From assembly GCF_002160015.1 (NCBI RefSeq), contig NZ_NFJT01000013.1, positions 1 through 64,000 of the forward strand: a DNA stretch of 64,000 bases, in the 5' to 3' direction. The notes beneath the pieces were generated by a model. That model had not been told where the DNA came from, ran no database searches, and worked only from the letters and a program-made list of their open reading frames with translations. The first letter of the stretch is position 1. Each line of letters starts with the position of its first letter. The position numbers and the translations under genes were made by a program. Origin of the DNA: Anaerofilum sp. An201. Its GTDB lineage: Bacteria; Bacillota; Clostridia; Oscillospirales; Ruminococcaceae. Below are positions 28,062 through 37,839 of this stretch, one piece after another.

Positions 28062-28098
28062 CAGGGCGCGGACAGTGCTTTTCGCTGTCCGCGCCCTG
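28062..28098. terminator. Bidirectional terminator
   Basis: A perfect 14-bp stem (CAGGGCGCGGACAG with its complement) has a 9-nt loop. It lies between the convergent lipoprotein and AraC genes. Confidence 0.8.
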
Positions 28099-28129
28099 TG
28101 GCTTTGTATATATATGGTAAAGAAGAGGT

Positions 28130-28984
28130 TCACCCCTCCATCGCCCGGCGGTATTCGCCGGGCGTTTTGCCTTTCTGGCGGCGGAACACCCGCCCGAAAT
28201 AGCTCACGTCCCCGAATCCGCAGGCCAGCGCCACGTCGGTGACGCTGTCGCGGGTGGAGCATAGCAGTTCGGCGGCACATTCCACCCGGTAGTAGTTCAG
28301 ATAGTCGATGGGGGTGCGGCCGGTAATCTGGCGGAACACCCGGCAGAAATACTTCGGCTCCAGCGCCGCCTCCCCCGCCAACTGCTCCAGCGACAGCGGC
28401 TGCGCGTAGTCGGTGCGGATGCGCCGCAGCACCCGCTTCACCGCCTGTGCCCGGCGGGTGTCGCGGGCGGTCTCGGGCAGCGGAGGACGGTAGAGCTTGC
28501 GCGCCAGCATCTCGCCCAGCAGCTGCCACAAAAAGCCCATCGTCGTGAACTCATACCCCGGCTGCTCGGTCTCCATCGCCTGAAACAGCCCGTTCACCAG
28601 CTTTGCCGCCGGAGCGTTCACGGCGAAAAACGCCTCCATCCGCGCACCGCTCTGCAAAAGCCCGGCCAGCTGCTGGCCGCACACCGCCGCGCCGGTGAGA
28701 AACCGCTCGAGGTCAAACACCACACACTCATACACACAGTTTTCCGGCCGTCCGCCGTGGATCGAACCGTCGGCCAGCAGCATGCAGTCGCCGGCGTGCA
28801 GCTCGTACCCCGTCCCGTCCACCGACAAATGCAGCACCCCCTGCAACACCAGGATCAGCTCGTGCTCCATGTGCCAGTGGAACGGCATCTCGTAGCGCGG
28901 GTGAGCCGCGTCCACATAGTACAGCTGGATGGGAAAATCAAAGGTGCCCCGCACCGCCTTTTCGTGGCTGGCAAGATAGCGCAT
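28130..28984 (-). CDS. AraC-family regulator, probable activator of the fucose operon
   Basis: A 284-residue regulator with an N-terminal cupin (PFHWHMEHELILVLQG, then GDCMLLADGSIHGG) and a C-terminal AraC double helix-turn-helix (GDVSYFGRVFRRQKGKTPGE). ATG 28984 has GGAGGGG five bases upstream; the open frame starts five codons earlier with TTG inside that box. It is divergent from fucA and shares a 115-nt intergenic region whose fuc-side promoter has a good -10 but a poor -35, so activation of the fucose operon is the natural guess. Confidence 0.9.
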   Translation of the reverse strand: MRYLASHEKAVRGTFDFPIQLYYVDAAHPRYEMPFHWHMEHELILVLQGVLHLSVDGTGYELHAGDCMLLADGSIHGGRPENCVYECVVFDLERFLTGAAVCGQQLAGLLQSGARMEAFFAVNAPAAKLVNGLFQAMETEQPGYEFTTMGFLWQLLGEMLARKLYRPPLPETARDTRRAQAVKRVLRRIRTDYAQPLSLEQLAGEAALEPKYFCRVFRQITGRTPIDYLNYYRVECAAELLCSTRDSVTDVALACGFGDVSYFGRVFRRQKGKTPGEYRRAMEG

Positions 28985-29025
28985 GTTCGCCCCCTCCAAA
29001 AGTGAATATCGTCCGGTTTATTCCG

Positions 29026-29054
29026 ATTATACACCAAGACAGGCACCCTTTCAA
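29026..29054 (-). promoter_or_regulatory. Promoter of the fuc-adjacent araC-like gene
   Basis: On the minus strand, TTGAAA, a 17-nt spacer and a perfect TATAAT (29031-29026). It overlaps the region where an activator of the divergent fuc promoter would bind. Confidence 0.75.
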
Positions 29055-29059
29055 TCCGC

Positions 29060-29065
29060 TATACT
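29060..29065 (+). promoter_or_regulatory. Probable -10 of the fucose operon
   Basis: TATACT lies 34 nt before fucA. No -35 resembling TTGACA is found 16-18 nt upstream, which suggests activator dependence. Confidence 0.4.
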
Positions 29066-29098
29066 GCATATAGAAGCAAAGAAAGGAGTGTCCCCCCG

Positions 29099-29788
29099 AT
29101 GGACATCAATCTGATCAAGGAGCAGATCTGCGACGTCTGCCACAAAATGTGGCAGCTGGGCTGGGTGGCGGCCAACGACGGCAACGTATCCGCCAAGCTG
29201 GACGACGGCACCTTCCTGTGCACCCCCACCGGCATGAGCAAGAGCTTTATCACCCCGGAAAAACTCATCCGCATCAACGCCAAAGGCGAGGTGCTGGAAG
29301 GCGCGGAGGGTCTGCGCCCCTCCAGCGAGATCAAGATGCATCTGCGCTGCTATGAAAAGCGCCCCGACGTGTGGAGCGTCATCCACGCCCATCCTCCCGG
29401 CGCCACCGGCTTCGCCGTGGCCCACAAGGCGATGGATATGTACAACATGATCGAGGACGTGGCGGTGATCGGCAGTGTGCCGCTGACCCCCTACGGCACC
29501 CCCAGCACCACCGAGGTGCCCGACGCCATCGAGCCGTATCTGGAGGAGCACGACGTGATGCTGCTGGAAAACCACGGCGCTTTGGCGGTGGGCAGCGACG
29601 TCATCACCGCTTTCTACCGCATGGAGAGCCTGGAGCTGTGGGCCAAGATCACCATCAACGCGGTGATCCTGGGCGGCAGTATCGACATCAGCCGCGACAA
29701 CATCCAGAAGCTGATCGACCTGCGCGGCTTCTACCGCGTGACCGGCCGTCATCCCGGCTACAAGAAATTCGACAACGGATTGAGGTGA
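29099..29788 (+). CDS. fucA: L-fuculose-1-phosphate aldolase (class II aldolase/adducin family)
   Basis: A 229-residue zinc aldolase that splits L-fuculose-1-phosphate into dihydroxyacetone phosphate and L-lactaldehyde. Zinc ligands are visible in VIHAHPPGATGFA and in ENHGALAVG, and NDGNVSAKL near the N-terminus is the phosphate/active-site region. Length is near that of E. coli FucA (215). It opens a five-gene fucose operon; fucU starts 5 nt after its stop. A rhamnulose-phosphate aldolase role is possible from sequence alone but is less likely next to fucI and fucU. Confidence 0.85.
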   Translation: MDINLIKEQICDVCHKMWQLGWVAANDGNVSAKLDDGTFLCTPTGMSKSFITPEKLIRINAKGEVLEGAEGLRPSSEIKMHLRCYEKRPDVWSVIHAHPPGATGFAVAHKAMDMYNMIEDVAVIGSVPLTPYGTPSTTEVPDAIEPYLEEHDVMLLENHGALAVGSDVITAFYRMESLELWAKITINAVILGGSIDISRDNIQKLIDLRGFYRVTGRHPGYKKFDNGLR

Positions 29789-29793
29789 GTGCG

Positions 29794-30228
29794 ATGCTGA
29801 AAGGAGTTCCCGCCATCCTGTCGCCCCAGCTGCTGAAGGTGCTGTGCGAGATGGGCCACGGCGACGAGATCGTGATCGCCGACGGCAATTTCCCGGCCGA
29901 GAGCATGGGTAAGGACGCCGTCGTCATCCGCGCCGACGGCCACGGCGTGCCGGAAATTCTGGACGCCGTGCTGAAGATGATCCCGCTGGACCAGTACGTT
30001 GAGACCCCCGCCGCCCTGATGGAGGTGGTGCCGGGCGACGACTGCGTCCCGGTGATCTGGGAGCAGTACCGCGCGCTGCTGGAGGAGAACGGCGAAGACC
30101 CCGCCCGCATCGAGATGATGGAGCGCTTTGCCTTCTACGAGCGGGCCAAAAAGGCCTATGCCATCGTCGCCACCGGCGAGAGCGCCATCTACGCTAACAT
30201 CCTGCTGAAAAAAGGAGTGGTGAAATGA
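29794..30228 (+). CDS. fucU: L-fucose mutarotase
   Basis: A 144-residue RbsD/FucU-family protein that interconverts alpha- and beta-L-fucose so the isomerase can use both. Family features are the start MLKGVPAILSPQLLKVLCEM, the active-site His in MGHGDEIVIADGNFPA, and the C-terminal Tyr in ATGESAIYANILLKKG. Length matches E. coli FucU (140). The ribosome site GAGGTGAG overlaps the end of fucA. Its last codons overlap the kinase start by 4 nt (ATGA), which suggests translational coupling. Confidence 0.95.
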   Translation: MLKGVPAILSPQLLKVLCEMGHGDEIVIADGNFPAESMGKDAVVIRADGHGVPEILDAVLKMIPLDQYVETPAALMEVVPGDDCVPVIWEQYRALLEENGEDPARIEMMERFAFYERAKKAYAIVATGESAIYANILLKKGVVK

Positions 30229-31649
30229 AGCGCGTTCTGGCGTTTGATTTCGGCGCGTCCAGCGGACGTGCCATCCTGGCCGAGTTTGAAAACGGGCAGC
30301 TTACGTATCAAGAAGTGCATCGCTTCGAGAACTGCCCCCGCGAGGCGGACGGGCATTTTCGCTGGGATTTCGCCGACCTGATGGCGAATGTCCGGCTGGG
30401 CATCGAAAAGGCGGGCGAATTCGACAGCATCGGGTTCGACACCTGGGGCGTCGATTTCGGCCTGCTGGACGAGAACGGCGAACTGCTGGGCGACCCGGTC
30501 CACTACCGCGACGGACGCACCGAGGGCATGGTGGAAAAGGCGCTGCACACCATGCCGGCAGACGCGCTGTACGCCGCCACCGGCAGCCAGATCATGGGCA
30601 TCAACACCCTGTTCCAGCTGCTGGCCGCGAAGGAAACCGCCCCCGAAACCTGGGGTAAGGCCAAGCGTCTGCTGTTCATGCCGGATCTGTTCGCCCACGC
30701 GCTGTGCGGGTCGGACGCCTGCGAGACCACCATCGCCTCCACCAGCCAGCTGCTCGACCCGCACACCCGCGGCTGGAGCCGGCCGGTGCTGGATGCGTTC
30801 GGCATCCCCGAAAGCCTGTTCGCCCCGCGGGTGGACAGCGGCGCGGTGGTGGGCGAATACAAGGGCGCAAAGGTCATCGCGGTGGCCGGGCACGACACCC
30901 AGTGTGCCGTGGCCGCCATGCCCGCGCCCGACAAGGACGCCGCCTTTTTGTCCTGCGGCACCTGGAGCCTGCTGGGGTGTGAGCTGGACGCCCCTGTCCT
31001 CACCGAGCAGAGCCGTCTGCTGGCTTTGTCCAACGAGCAGGGCGCGAACGGCAAGGTGAACTATCTGAAAAACATCATCGGCCTGTGGCTGATTCAGGAA
31101 AGCCGCCGCCAATGGCGGCGCGAGGGGCAGGAGTATTCCTACGCCGACCTCGAAACGCTGGCGCTGGAAGCCGCGCCGCTGCGCAGCTTCATCGACCCGG
31201 ACGACCCCGCCTTCACCCCTCCGGGCGACATCCCCGGCCGGGTGCGGGAGTTCTGCCGCCGCACCGGGCAGCCGGTGCCCGAAACGGTGGGCGAGATCAT
31301 GCGCTGCATCTACGAAAGTCTGGCGCTGAAATACCGCTTCGCGCTGGACCAGCTGAGCCAGGCCACCGGCAAGAATTTCAGCAGCCTGCACATTCTGGGC
31401 GGCGGCACCAAGGACGGTCTGCTCTGCCGCATGACCGCCGACTGCACCGGCATTCCTGTCATTGCTGGGCCGGTGGAGGCCACCGCGCTGGGCAACATCC
31501 TCATCCAGCTTGTGGCGCTGGGCGAGGTGAAGGACATCGAGGAGGGCCGCGCCCTCATCGCCGCCACCGAACCGGTCAAACGCTTTGCTCCGTCCGCACA
31601 GGACGACTGGAACAGAGCATACGAAACGTATAAAACAATCATAAAATAA
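30225..31649 (+). CDS. FGGY sugar kinase of the rhamnulokinase type, probable L-fuculokinase
   Basis: A 474-residue FGGY kinase. The ATP/sugar motifs are [11 protein letters not shown] at the N-terminus, [12 protein letters not shown], and [11 protein letters not shown] followed by [10 protein letters not shown]. Sequence style is RhaB-like rather than FucK-like, but the genes around it (fucA, fucU, fucI, fucO) and the lack of rhaA argue that it phosphorylates L-fuculose at C1. RhaB-like kinases in this role are common in Firmicutes. Its start overlaps fucU by 4 nt. Confidence 0.88.
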   Translation: MKRVLAFDFGASSGRAILAEFENGQLTYQEVHRFENCPREADGHFRWDFADLMANVRLGIEKAGEFDSIGFDTWGVDFGLLDENGELLGDPVHYRDGRTEGMVEKALHTMPADALYAATGSQIMGINTLFQLLAAKETAPETWGKAKRLLFMPDLFAHALCGSDACETTIASTSQLLDPHTRGWSRPVLDAFGIPESLFAPRVDSGAVVGEYKGAKVIAVAGHDTQCAVAAMPAPDKDAAFLSCGTWSLLGCELDAPVLTEQSRLLALSNEQGANGKVNYLKNIIGLWLIQESRRQWRREGQEYSYADLETLALEAAPLRSFIDPDDPAFTPPGDIPGRVREFCRRTGQPVPETVGEIMRCIYESLALKYRFALDQLSQATGKNFSSLHILGGGTKDGLLCRMTADCTGIPVIAGPVEATALGNILIQLVALGEVKDIEEGRALIAATEPVKRFAPSAQDDWNRAYETYKTIIK

Positions 31650-31665
31650 CAAGGAGGAAACAACC

Positions 31666-33450
<1,785 letters not shown>

Positions 33451-33469
33451 TTTTCTGGCAAAACAGGCG

Positions 33470-33503
33470 CAGGGCCGCGGAAAACTTCTCCGCGGCCCTG
33501 TCT
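33470..33503 (+). terminator. Intercistronic hairpin between fucI and fucO (possible attenuator)
   Basis: A near-perfect AGGGCCGCGGA/TCCGCGGCCCT stem followed by GTCTTTG lies in the 75-nt gap between the genes. It could partly terminate or stabilise the upstream message so that fucO is expressed at a different level. Confidence 0.55.
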
Positions 33504-33525
33504 TTGAGGAAAGGAAACGATCATC

Positions 33526-34674
33526 ATGGCAAATCGTATTGTACTGAATACCATCTCCTACCACGGCAAAGGCGCGATTGAGAACATCGTTCCCGAGCTG
33601 ACCGCCCGCGGCTATAAAAAGGCATTCGTCTGCTCCGACCCCGATCTGGTAAAGTTCGGCGTGACCGCGAAGGTCACCGACCTGCTGGAGAAGGCCGGTT
33701 TCCCCTACACCCTGTACAGCGAGATCAAGCCCAACCCCACCATTGAGAACGTGCAGACCGGCGTGGCCGCTTTCAAAGAGAGCGGCGCCGACTCCATCGT
33801 GACCATCGGCGGCGGTTCCTCGATGGATACCGCCAAGGCCATCGGCATCATCATCAACAACCCCGAGTTCGCCGACGTGCGCAGCCTGGAGGGTGTTGCC
33901 CCCACCAAGAAGCATGCCGTGTTCACCATCGCTGTTCCCACCACCGCCGGCACCGCCGCTGAGGTGACCATCAACTACGTCATCACCGACGTGGAGAAGA
34001 AGCGCAAATTCGTCTGCGTGGACACCAACGACATCCCCGAGATCGCCGTGGTGGACCCCGACATGATGAGCAGCATGCCCAAGGGTCTGACCGCTGCCAC
34101 CGGTATGGACGCTCTGACCCACGCCATCGAGGGTTACATCACCAAGGGAGCCTGGGAGATGACCGACATGTTCCACCTGAAGGCCATCGAGCTGATCGCG
34201 AAGCACCTGCGCGGCGCCGTGGAGGGCACTCCCGAAGGCCGTGAGGGCATGGCGCTGGCCCAGTATGTGGCCGGTATGGGCTTCTCCAACGTAGGTCTGG
34301 GCATCGTGCACAGCATGGCTCACAGCCTGGGCGCTGTCTACGACACCCCGCACGGTGTTGCCAACGCCATCCTGCTGCCCACCGTGATGGAGTACAACGC
34401 CCCCTGCACCGGCGAGAAGTACCGCGACATCGCCAAGGCGATGGGCGTTGAGGGTGTGGACGAGATGGATCTGGAGGCTGCCCGCAAAGCTGCCTGCGAC
34501 GCCGTGAAGAAGCTCTCCGCCGACGTGGGCATCCCCGCCGACCTGAAGGCCATCGTGAAGGCCGAGGATCTGGACTTCCTGTCCGAGAGCGCTTATGCCG
34601 ACGCCTGCCGTCCGGGCAACCCCCGCGACACCAGCGTAGCCGAGATCCGCGCGCTGTACGAGAAGCTGCTGTAA
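33526..34674 (+). CDS. fucO: Lactaldehyde reductase (iron-containing alcohol dehydrogenase)
   Basis: A 382-residue group III dehydrogenase that reduces L-lactaldehyde to (S)-1,2-propanediol with NADH. The NAD-binding GGGSSMDTAKA motif and the iron ligands in GMDALTHAIEGY, GIVHSMAHSLGA and DTPHGVANA are all present. Length matches E. coli FucO (382). It is the last gene of the fucose operon and disposes of reducing equivalents during anaerobic fucose use. AAGGAAA precedes the ATG. Confidence 0.95.
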   Translation: MANRIVLNTISYHGKGAIENIVPELTARGYKKAFVCSDPDLVKFGVTAKVTDLLEKAGFPYTLYSEIKPNPTIENVQTGVAAFKESGADSIVTIGGGSSMDTAKAIGIIINNPEFADVRSLEGVAPTKKHAVFTIAVPTTAGTAAEVTINYVITDVEKKRKFVCVDTNDIPEIAVVDPDMMSSMPKGLTAATGMDALTHAIEGYITKGAWEMTDMFHLKAIELIAKHLRGAVEGTPEGREGMALAQYVAGMGFSNVGLGIVHSMAHSLGAVYDTPHGVANAILLPTVMEYNAPCTGEKYRDIAKAMGVEGVDEMDLEAARKAACDAVKKLSADVGIPADLKAIVKAEDLDFLSESAYADACRPGNPRDTSVAEIRALYEKLL

Positions 34675-34696
34675 GGTCTGTGCCTGCGGCAGGCCC

Positions 34697-34785
34697 AAAG
34701 GCTCCGCCTTTGGAATCCGCGATTTTTTGAAAAAAATCGCGTAAAACTTTTTTCGGGGGCGGCTTTTGCAAAGCCGCCCCTGTTT
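34697..34785 (+). terminator. Tandem hairpins and terminator after fucO
   Basis: Three stem-loops follow in a row: CCAAAGG/CCTTTGG, GCGATTTTTT/AAAAAATCGC, and GGGGCGGCTTT/AAAGCCGCCCC followed by TGTTTGTG (about 34756-34790). The last is a clear rho-independent terminator; the first two look like a decayed or repeated element. Confidence 0.75.
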
Positions 34786-34842
34786 GTGTATAAAAATAAA
34801 ACGCCTTTCCCGGCTGGGGGAAGGCGTTCTGTATACACGGAT

Positions 34843-36093
34843 TTACTTGTCGATGATGTTATACTGCTTCAGCAGCTCCACCCGCCGCTTTCCAATCTCC
34901 ATCGAGGAGGCCGCGTCGTTATTGGACGAATGGCGCACCTCTTTCTGGTACTTCCAGATGCGGCTGGCCCACGCCACCGGCAGCAGATACGGGTGCTTTT
35001 TCAGATACGGATACCGTCCCTGCAGACTCTTCGCGGGTAGGAAAATTGTTTTCAGCACGCTGTTTTTTGCCTGCTTGCCCTGTTTCTGGGCCGATACCGT
35101 GTTCAGCGTGATCTGGCTGGAATGCTTGCGGCTCATATCCGCGTCGCCGAACACGCCGCCGTCCAGCAAGTCCTGCAGCAGCGCTTCTCCGTCCACGCGG
35201 GGTGCGGCCCAGTCCGGCGGCAGGCAGGCTTTTTCCGCATCCAGACACAGGTGCTTTTTGCCGATGTCGAACAACGCCGCCGCAAAGCCGTCCGCCCGCA
35301 CCGATGCATAGGCACGCTGCACATGCGGCCAGTCGATCTGCGCACCGTAGGTCTGGGCATACAGCACAATGTCGCACACCTGCCGGATTCCGAAGCCGCT
35401 GTGCAGAAAATGCTTGAAGGCATGCAGGATCAGGTACAGCAGATGGTCGGTGTGGGAGAGGGTGTACACCTCCACGCCGTCGATTTTCACGGTGGTCAGG
35501 CGGTCGAACATGCCGTCAAACAGACCGTTCAGCTCGCCGTATGCCTCCGACTGGGAGGGGAACAGCTCCTTGTGCAGCTCCACATACAAAAGGCCGTTCT
35601 GCTTGCGGTAGGGTACCTCGCCCGCCTCGTCCAGATCGTCGGCGGGAGCCAGCGGGGCCATCCCGTTTTCCACAAAAACCCGGTGACAGGTGGAAAACTG
35701 CTCCGGCGGGATGAGGATATCCTCGTCGCCGGAGGTGCGGTGGTCGGCAAACGGGTACAGGCTGCGGCAGACAAGTCCCTTCACCACAGCCGGCGTCGCG
35801 CCCTGCTGCACAAGGCGCGGATACAATTGCAGCAGCTCCATCGTCTTGCGCCCCTGCACCATCACCAGACGCACCGCCTGTCCGCGCAGCGTCTGCACCA
35901 GCTCGGGCGGCGCGCTGGCGAAGGCCGGGCAGGAATACACCGCCTCAAAGATCATGGGCAGGATCTGGTGCTGGGAAGACAGCTTAAACAGCGCCGTCCA
36001 GTCCCCGGCGGACAGGCCGTCCTTCCAGTTCACCTGTGTGCCGTTCAGAAAGCAGCGCAGCGCCTCGAGCATTTTTTCCTGGATCATCTGCAT
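34843..36093 (-). CDS. Nucleotidyltransferase-family protein (PF14907-like)
   Basis: A 416-residue cytoplasmic protein. The central part matches the uncharacterised nucleotidyltransferase family: VVKGLVCRSLYPFADHRTSGDEDILI carries the typical KG...Y...R...D-x-D pattern, and a following helical region has HTDHLLYLILHAFKHF. Members often sit with polysaccharide or spore/capsule genes, and their substrate is unknown. ATG 36093 has AGAGG upstream; the longer open frame continues into non-coding sequence. It ends 54 nt after the fucose terminator on the opposite strand and is probably monocistronic. Confidence 0.75.
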   Translation of the reverse strand: MQMIQEKMLEALRCFLNGTQVNWKDGLSAGDWTALFKLSSQHQILPMIFEAVYSCPAFASAPPELVQTLRGQAVRLVMVQGRKTMELLQLYPRLVQQGATPAVVKGLVCRSLYPFADHRTSGDEDILIPPEQFSTCHRVFVENGMAPLAPADDLDEAGEVPYRKQNGLLYVELHKELFPSQSEAYGELNGLFDGMFDRLTTVKIDGVEVYTLSHTDHLLYLILHAFKHFLHSGFGIRQVCDIVLYAQTYGAQIDWPHVQRAYASVRADGFAAALFDIGKKHLCLDAEKACLPPDWAAPRVDGEALLQDLLDGGVFGDADMSRKHSSQITLNTVSAQKQGKQAKNSVLKTIFLPAKSLQGRYPYLKKHPYLLPVAWASRIWKYQKEVRHSSNNDAASSMEIGKRRVELLKQYNIIDK

Positions 36094-36129
36094 AGACAAC
36101 AAACCTCTGTTGCAAAAAAAATAGAATAG

Positions 36130-36365
36130 ACTGTCGAAAAAGTTCAAAATCCGTCGCCGTCGGCGGACATGCGCCGACGACGGCGACACCGACAGGGAAA
36201 TTTTGCGGCAAATTGTGTGCGAGGAGCAAAGCGACGAGTGCGCGATTTGCCGTAAAATTTTGTCGAAGGGGATTCCAAAGGGGGAAATAGCCGCGGCAGG
36301 CGCAGCCGTGCGCGGCTGTTGCCTCCTATGCAGCGTGTCGAGTTTCTCGACACGCTGCATAGAAT
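36130..36365. other. Structured gap of stacked hairpins without a gene
   Basis: The 315-nt space between two minus-strand genes holds no convincing open frame but several strong hairpins: GTCGCCGTC...GACGGCGAC (about 36151-36190), AAATTTTGCGGCAAAT (36198-36213) with its partner at 36245-36261, and a perfect 17-bp stem CTATGCAGCGTGTCGAG (36326-36362) with a TTT loop. The last may terminate the minus-strand phosphoesterase transcript. The rest could be a mobile-element remnant or an RNA. Confidence 0.5.
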
Positions 36366-36407
36366 ATGCGGTATTTTTATGATACACGATTCTCTCTTTC
36401 TATGCAA

Positions 36408-37283
36408 TCAATTGGGAACAAAATCCACGGTCACGATCTCGGGAATGTTGTTGAAGCGCGGTACCCGCTCGGTGCTGCCGAGGCCGCGGGAGAGCACCAG
36501 CGACTTTTGCCCATCGGTCGATTGGTACACGCCCTCCAGCCGTCCGGGGAACCAGCCGAAGTCCGGCCCGTACAGCCCCCCGAGCAGCGGAAAAATCACC
36601 TGTCCGCCGTGCACATGGCCGGAAAAGACGCAGTCCACCTCCCACTCGTCCAGCCCGCCGTTGACCAGCCAGCACACCGGCATATGGCACAGCAGGATGG
36701 TATAGCGGTCGGTATTCTGGAAGTCCGACACAAAGGCGCACTCCTCCTCGTCGGCCTCGCCGGTTTCCAGGTATTTCTCGGGCAGGCAGTAGCCGTAGAT
36801 GCCGCCCAGACGGATGGGCTGCCCCTTCACCTCGATGTCCAGATAGTCCCGCTCCAGAACGGTGGCGCCGGCCTCCTCATACAGCGGCACGAGGTCGGTG
36901 CCGAAGTTCTGCCGGTACTCCACCTCATGGTTGCCCAGCGACAGGTACACCGGCGCGATGGCGGACAGCTCCCGGATGGTGTCGGTGGCGACGGTGGTGC
37001 TGGGGTCATCGGCATTCAGCAGGTCGCCGGTGAGGAAGATCAGGTCGGGCTGCTGTTGCTCCACCGTCCGCAGCAGGTTGTGTTCCTCGGTTTCAAAGAC
37101 GCTGTTGTGCAGGTCGGACAGCTGCACCACCCGCACCGTTTCGGAAAAGCCGTCGGCAGGGATGGTGTAATGGGAAACCTCCAGGCTGTTTTTGGAGCTT
37201 TGCAGCATATTGTAACACAGGCAGGCCAGTGCCAGCAGCACCAGCAGCAAGACAAGCAGATAGAGTTTTCGTGTTTTTTTCAT
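36408..37283 (-). CDS. Membrane-anchored calcineurin-like metallophosphoesterase
   Basis: A 291-residue protein with one N-terminal transmembrane helix (about 6-28) and an extracytoplasmic phosphoesterase domain. The five metal motifs are visible: LSDLHN, LTGDLLN, LGNHE, LLCHMP and SGHVHGG. It resembles the YkuE/YaeI type that cleaves UDP-diacylglucosamine-like or other phosphodiesters near the membrane; the substrate is not certain. ATG 37283 has GGAGG about 10 nt upstream. It is divergent from the T-box/TrpB unit. Confidence 0.88.
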   Translation of the reverse strand: MKKTRKLYLLVLLLVLLALACLCYNMLQSSKNSLEVSHYTIPADGFSETVRVVQLSDLHNSVFETEEHNLLRTVEQQQPDLIFLTGDLLNADDPSTTVATDTIRELSAIAPVYLSLGNHEVEYRQNFGTDLVPLYEEAGATVLERDYLDIEVKGQPIRLGGIYGYCLPEKYLETGEADEEECAFVSDFQNTDRYTILLCHMPVCWLVNGGLDEWEVDCVFSGHVHGGQVIFPLLGGLYGPDFGWFPGRLEGVYQSTDGQKSLVLSRGLGSTERVPRFNNIPEIVTVDFVPN

Positions 37284-37453
37284 GGTCGTCCGCCCTCCGC
37301 TTTCTGTTTGCAATCCGGTTTCTCTCCTGTATTGTACCATGTTTTCGCCTTGATTGCATCCGGATTGTGTCGCAAACCTTGTGTTCGTTTTGTGTGTCGT
37401 CACAAAAATGACCTGCATAGATTGGGCAAAACAGCAAATTTTCCGTTTTCCTC

Positions 37454-37482
37454 TTGACAGGAAGAAAAGATTTTTGTAAACT
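37454..37482 (+). promoter_or_regulatory. Promoter of the T-box/TrpB unit
   Basis: TTGACA (37454-37459), a 17-nt spacer and TAAACT (37477-37482) place the transcription start near 37489, just before the T-box stem I. Confidence 0.8.
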
Positions 37483-37488
37483 CAAAAC

Positions 37489-37806
37489 CAATTTAACACA
37501 CAAAAGCGTTAAAGTAAACCGATGACGCAGAGGAGTAGGCCGGGAGCCGGTTCCCCCAGCGAGCCGCGGACAGTGCAAGCGCGGCGGAAACGACCCTGTC
37601 GAATGGGCTGCCGAGGGCGGGCCGAACGGGAGCATCCCCAGTAGGCGCCGACGGATTTCCCCCGTTACCGGGAACGGTGTGTGATGGCACACCGGCTGAG
37701 CGGACGGAAAGCATTCCGTCAATTTGGGTGGCACCGCAGAAGTTGCAAGACTTTTGTCCCAAAGGGTATATGTACAGCATGCCCTGTGGGACAAGAGTCT
37801 TTTTTT
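37489..37806 (+). promoter_or_regulatory. T-box riboswitch, tryptophan type
   Basis: A tRNA-sensing leader. The AGGAGTA bulge motif of stem I is at about 37530-37536, the T-box proper GGGTGGCACCGC at 37726-37737, and a rho-independent terminator (AGACTTTTGTCCC at 37748-37760 with its partner at 37788-37800 and a T-run to 37806). The likely specifier is TGG at 37604-37606 in the GAA-TGG-G context, a Trp codon. That fits a TrpB-like gene downstream. Uncharged tRNA-Trp would favour antitermination and raise expression when tryptophan is scarce. Confidence 0.9.
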
Positions 37807-37839
37807 ATCCCGCGCGGCGCACAGAAAGGAGCAAACAGC

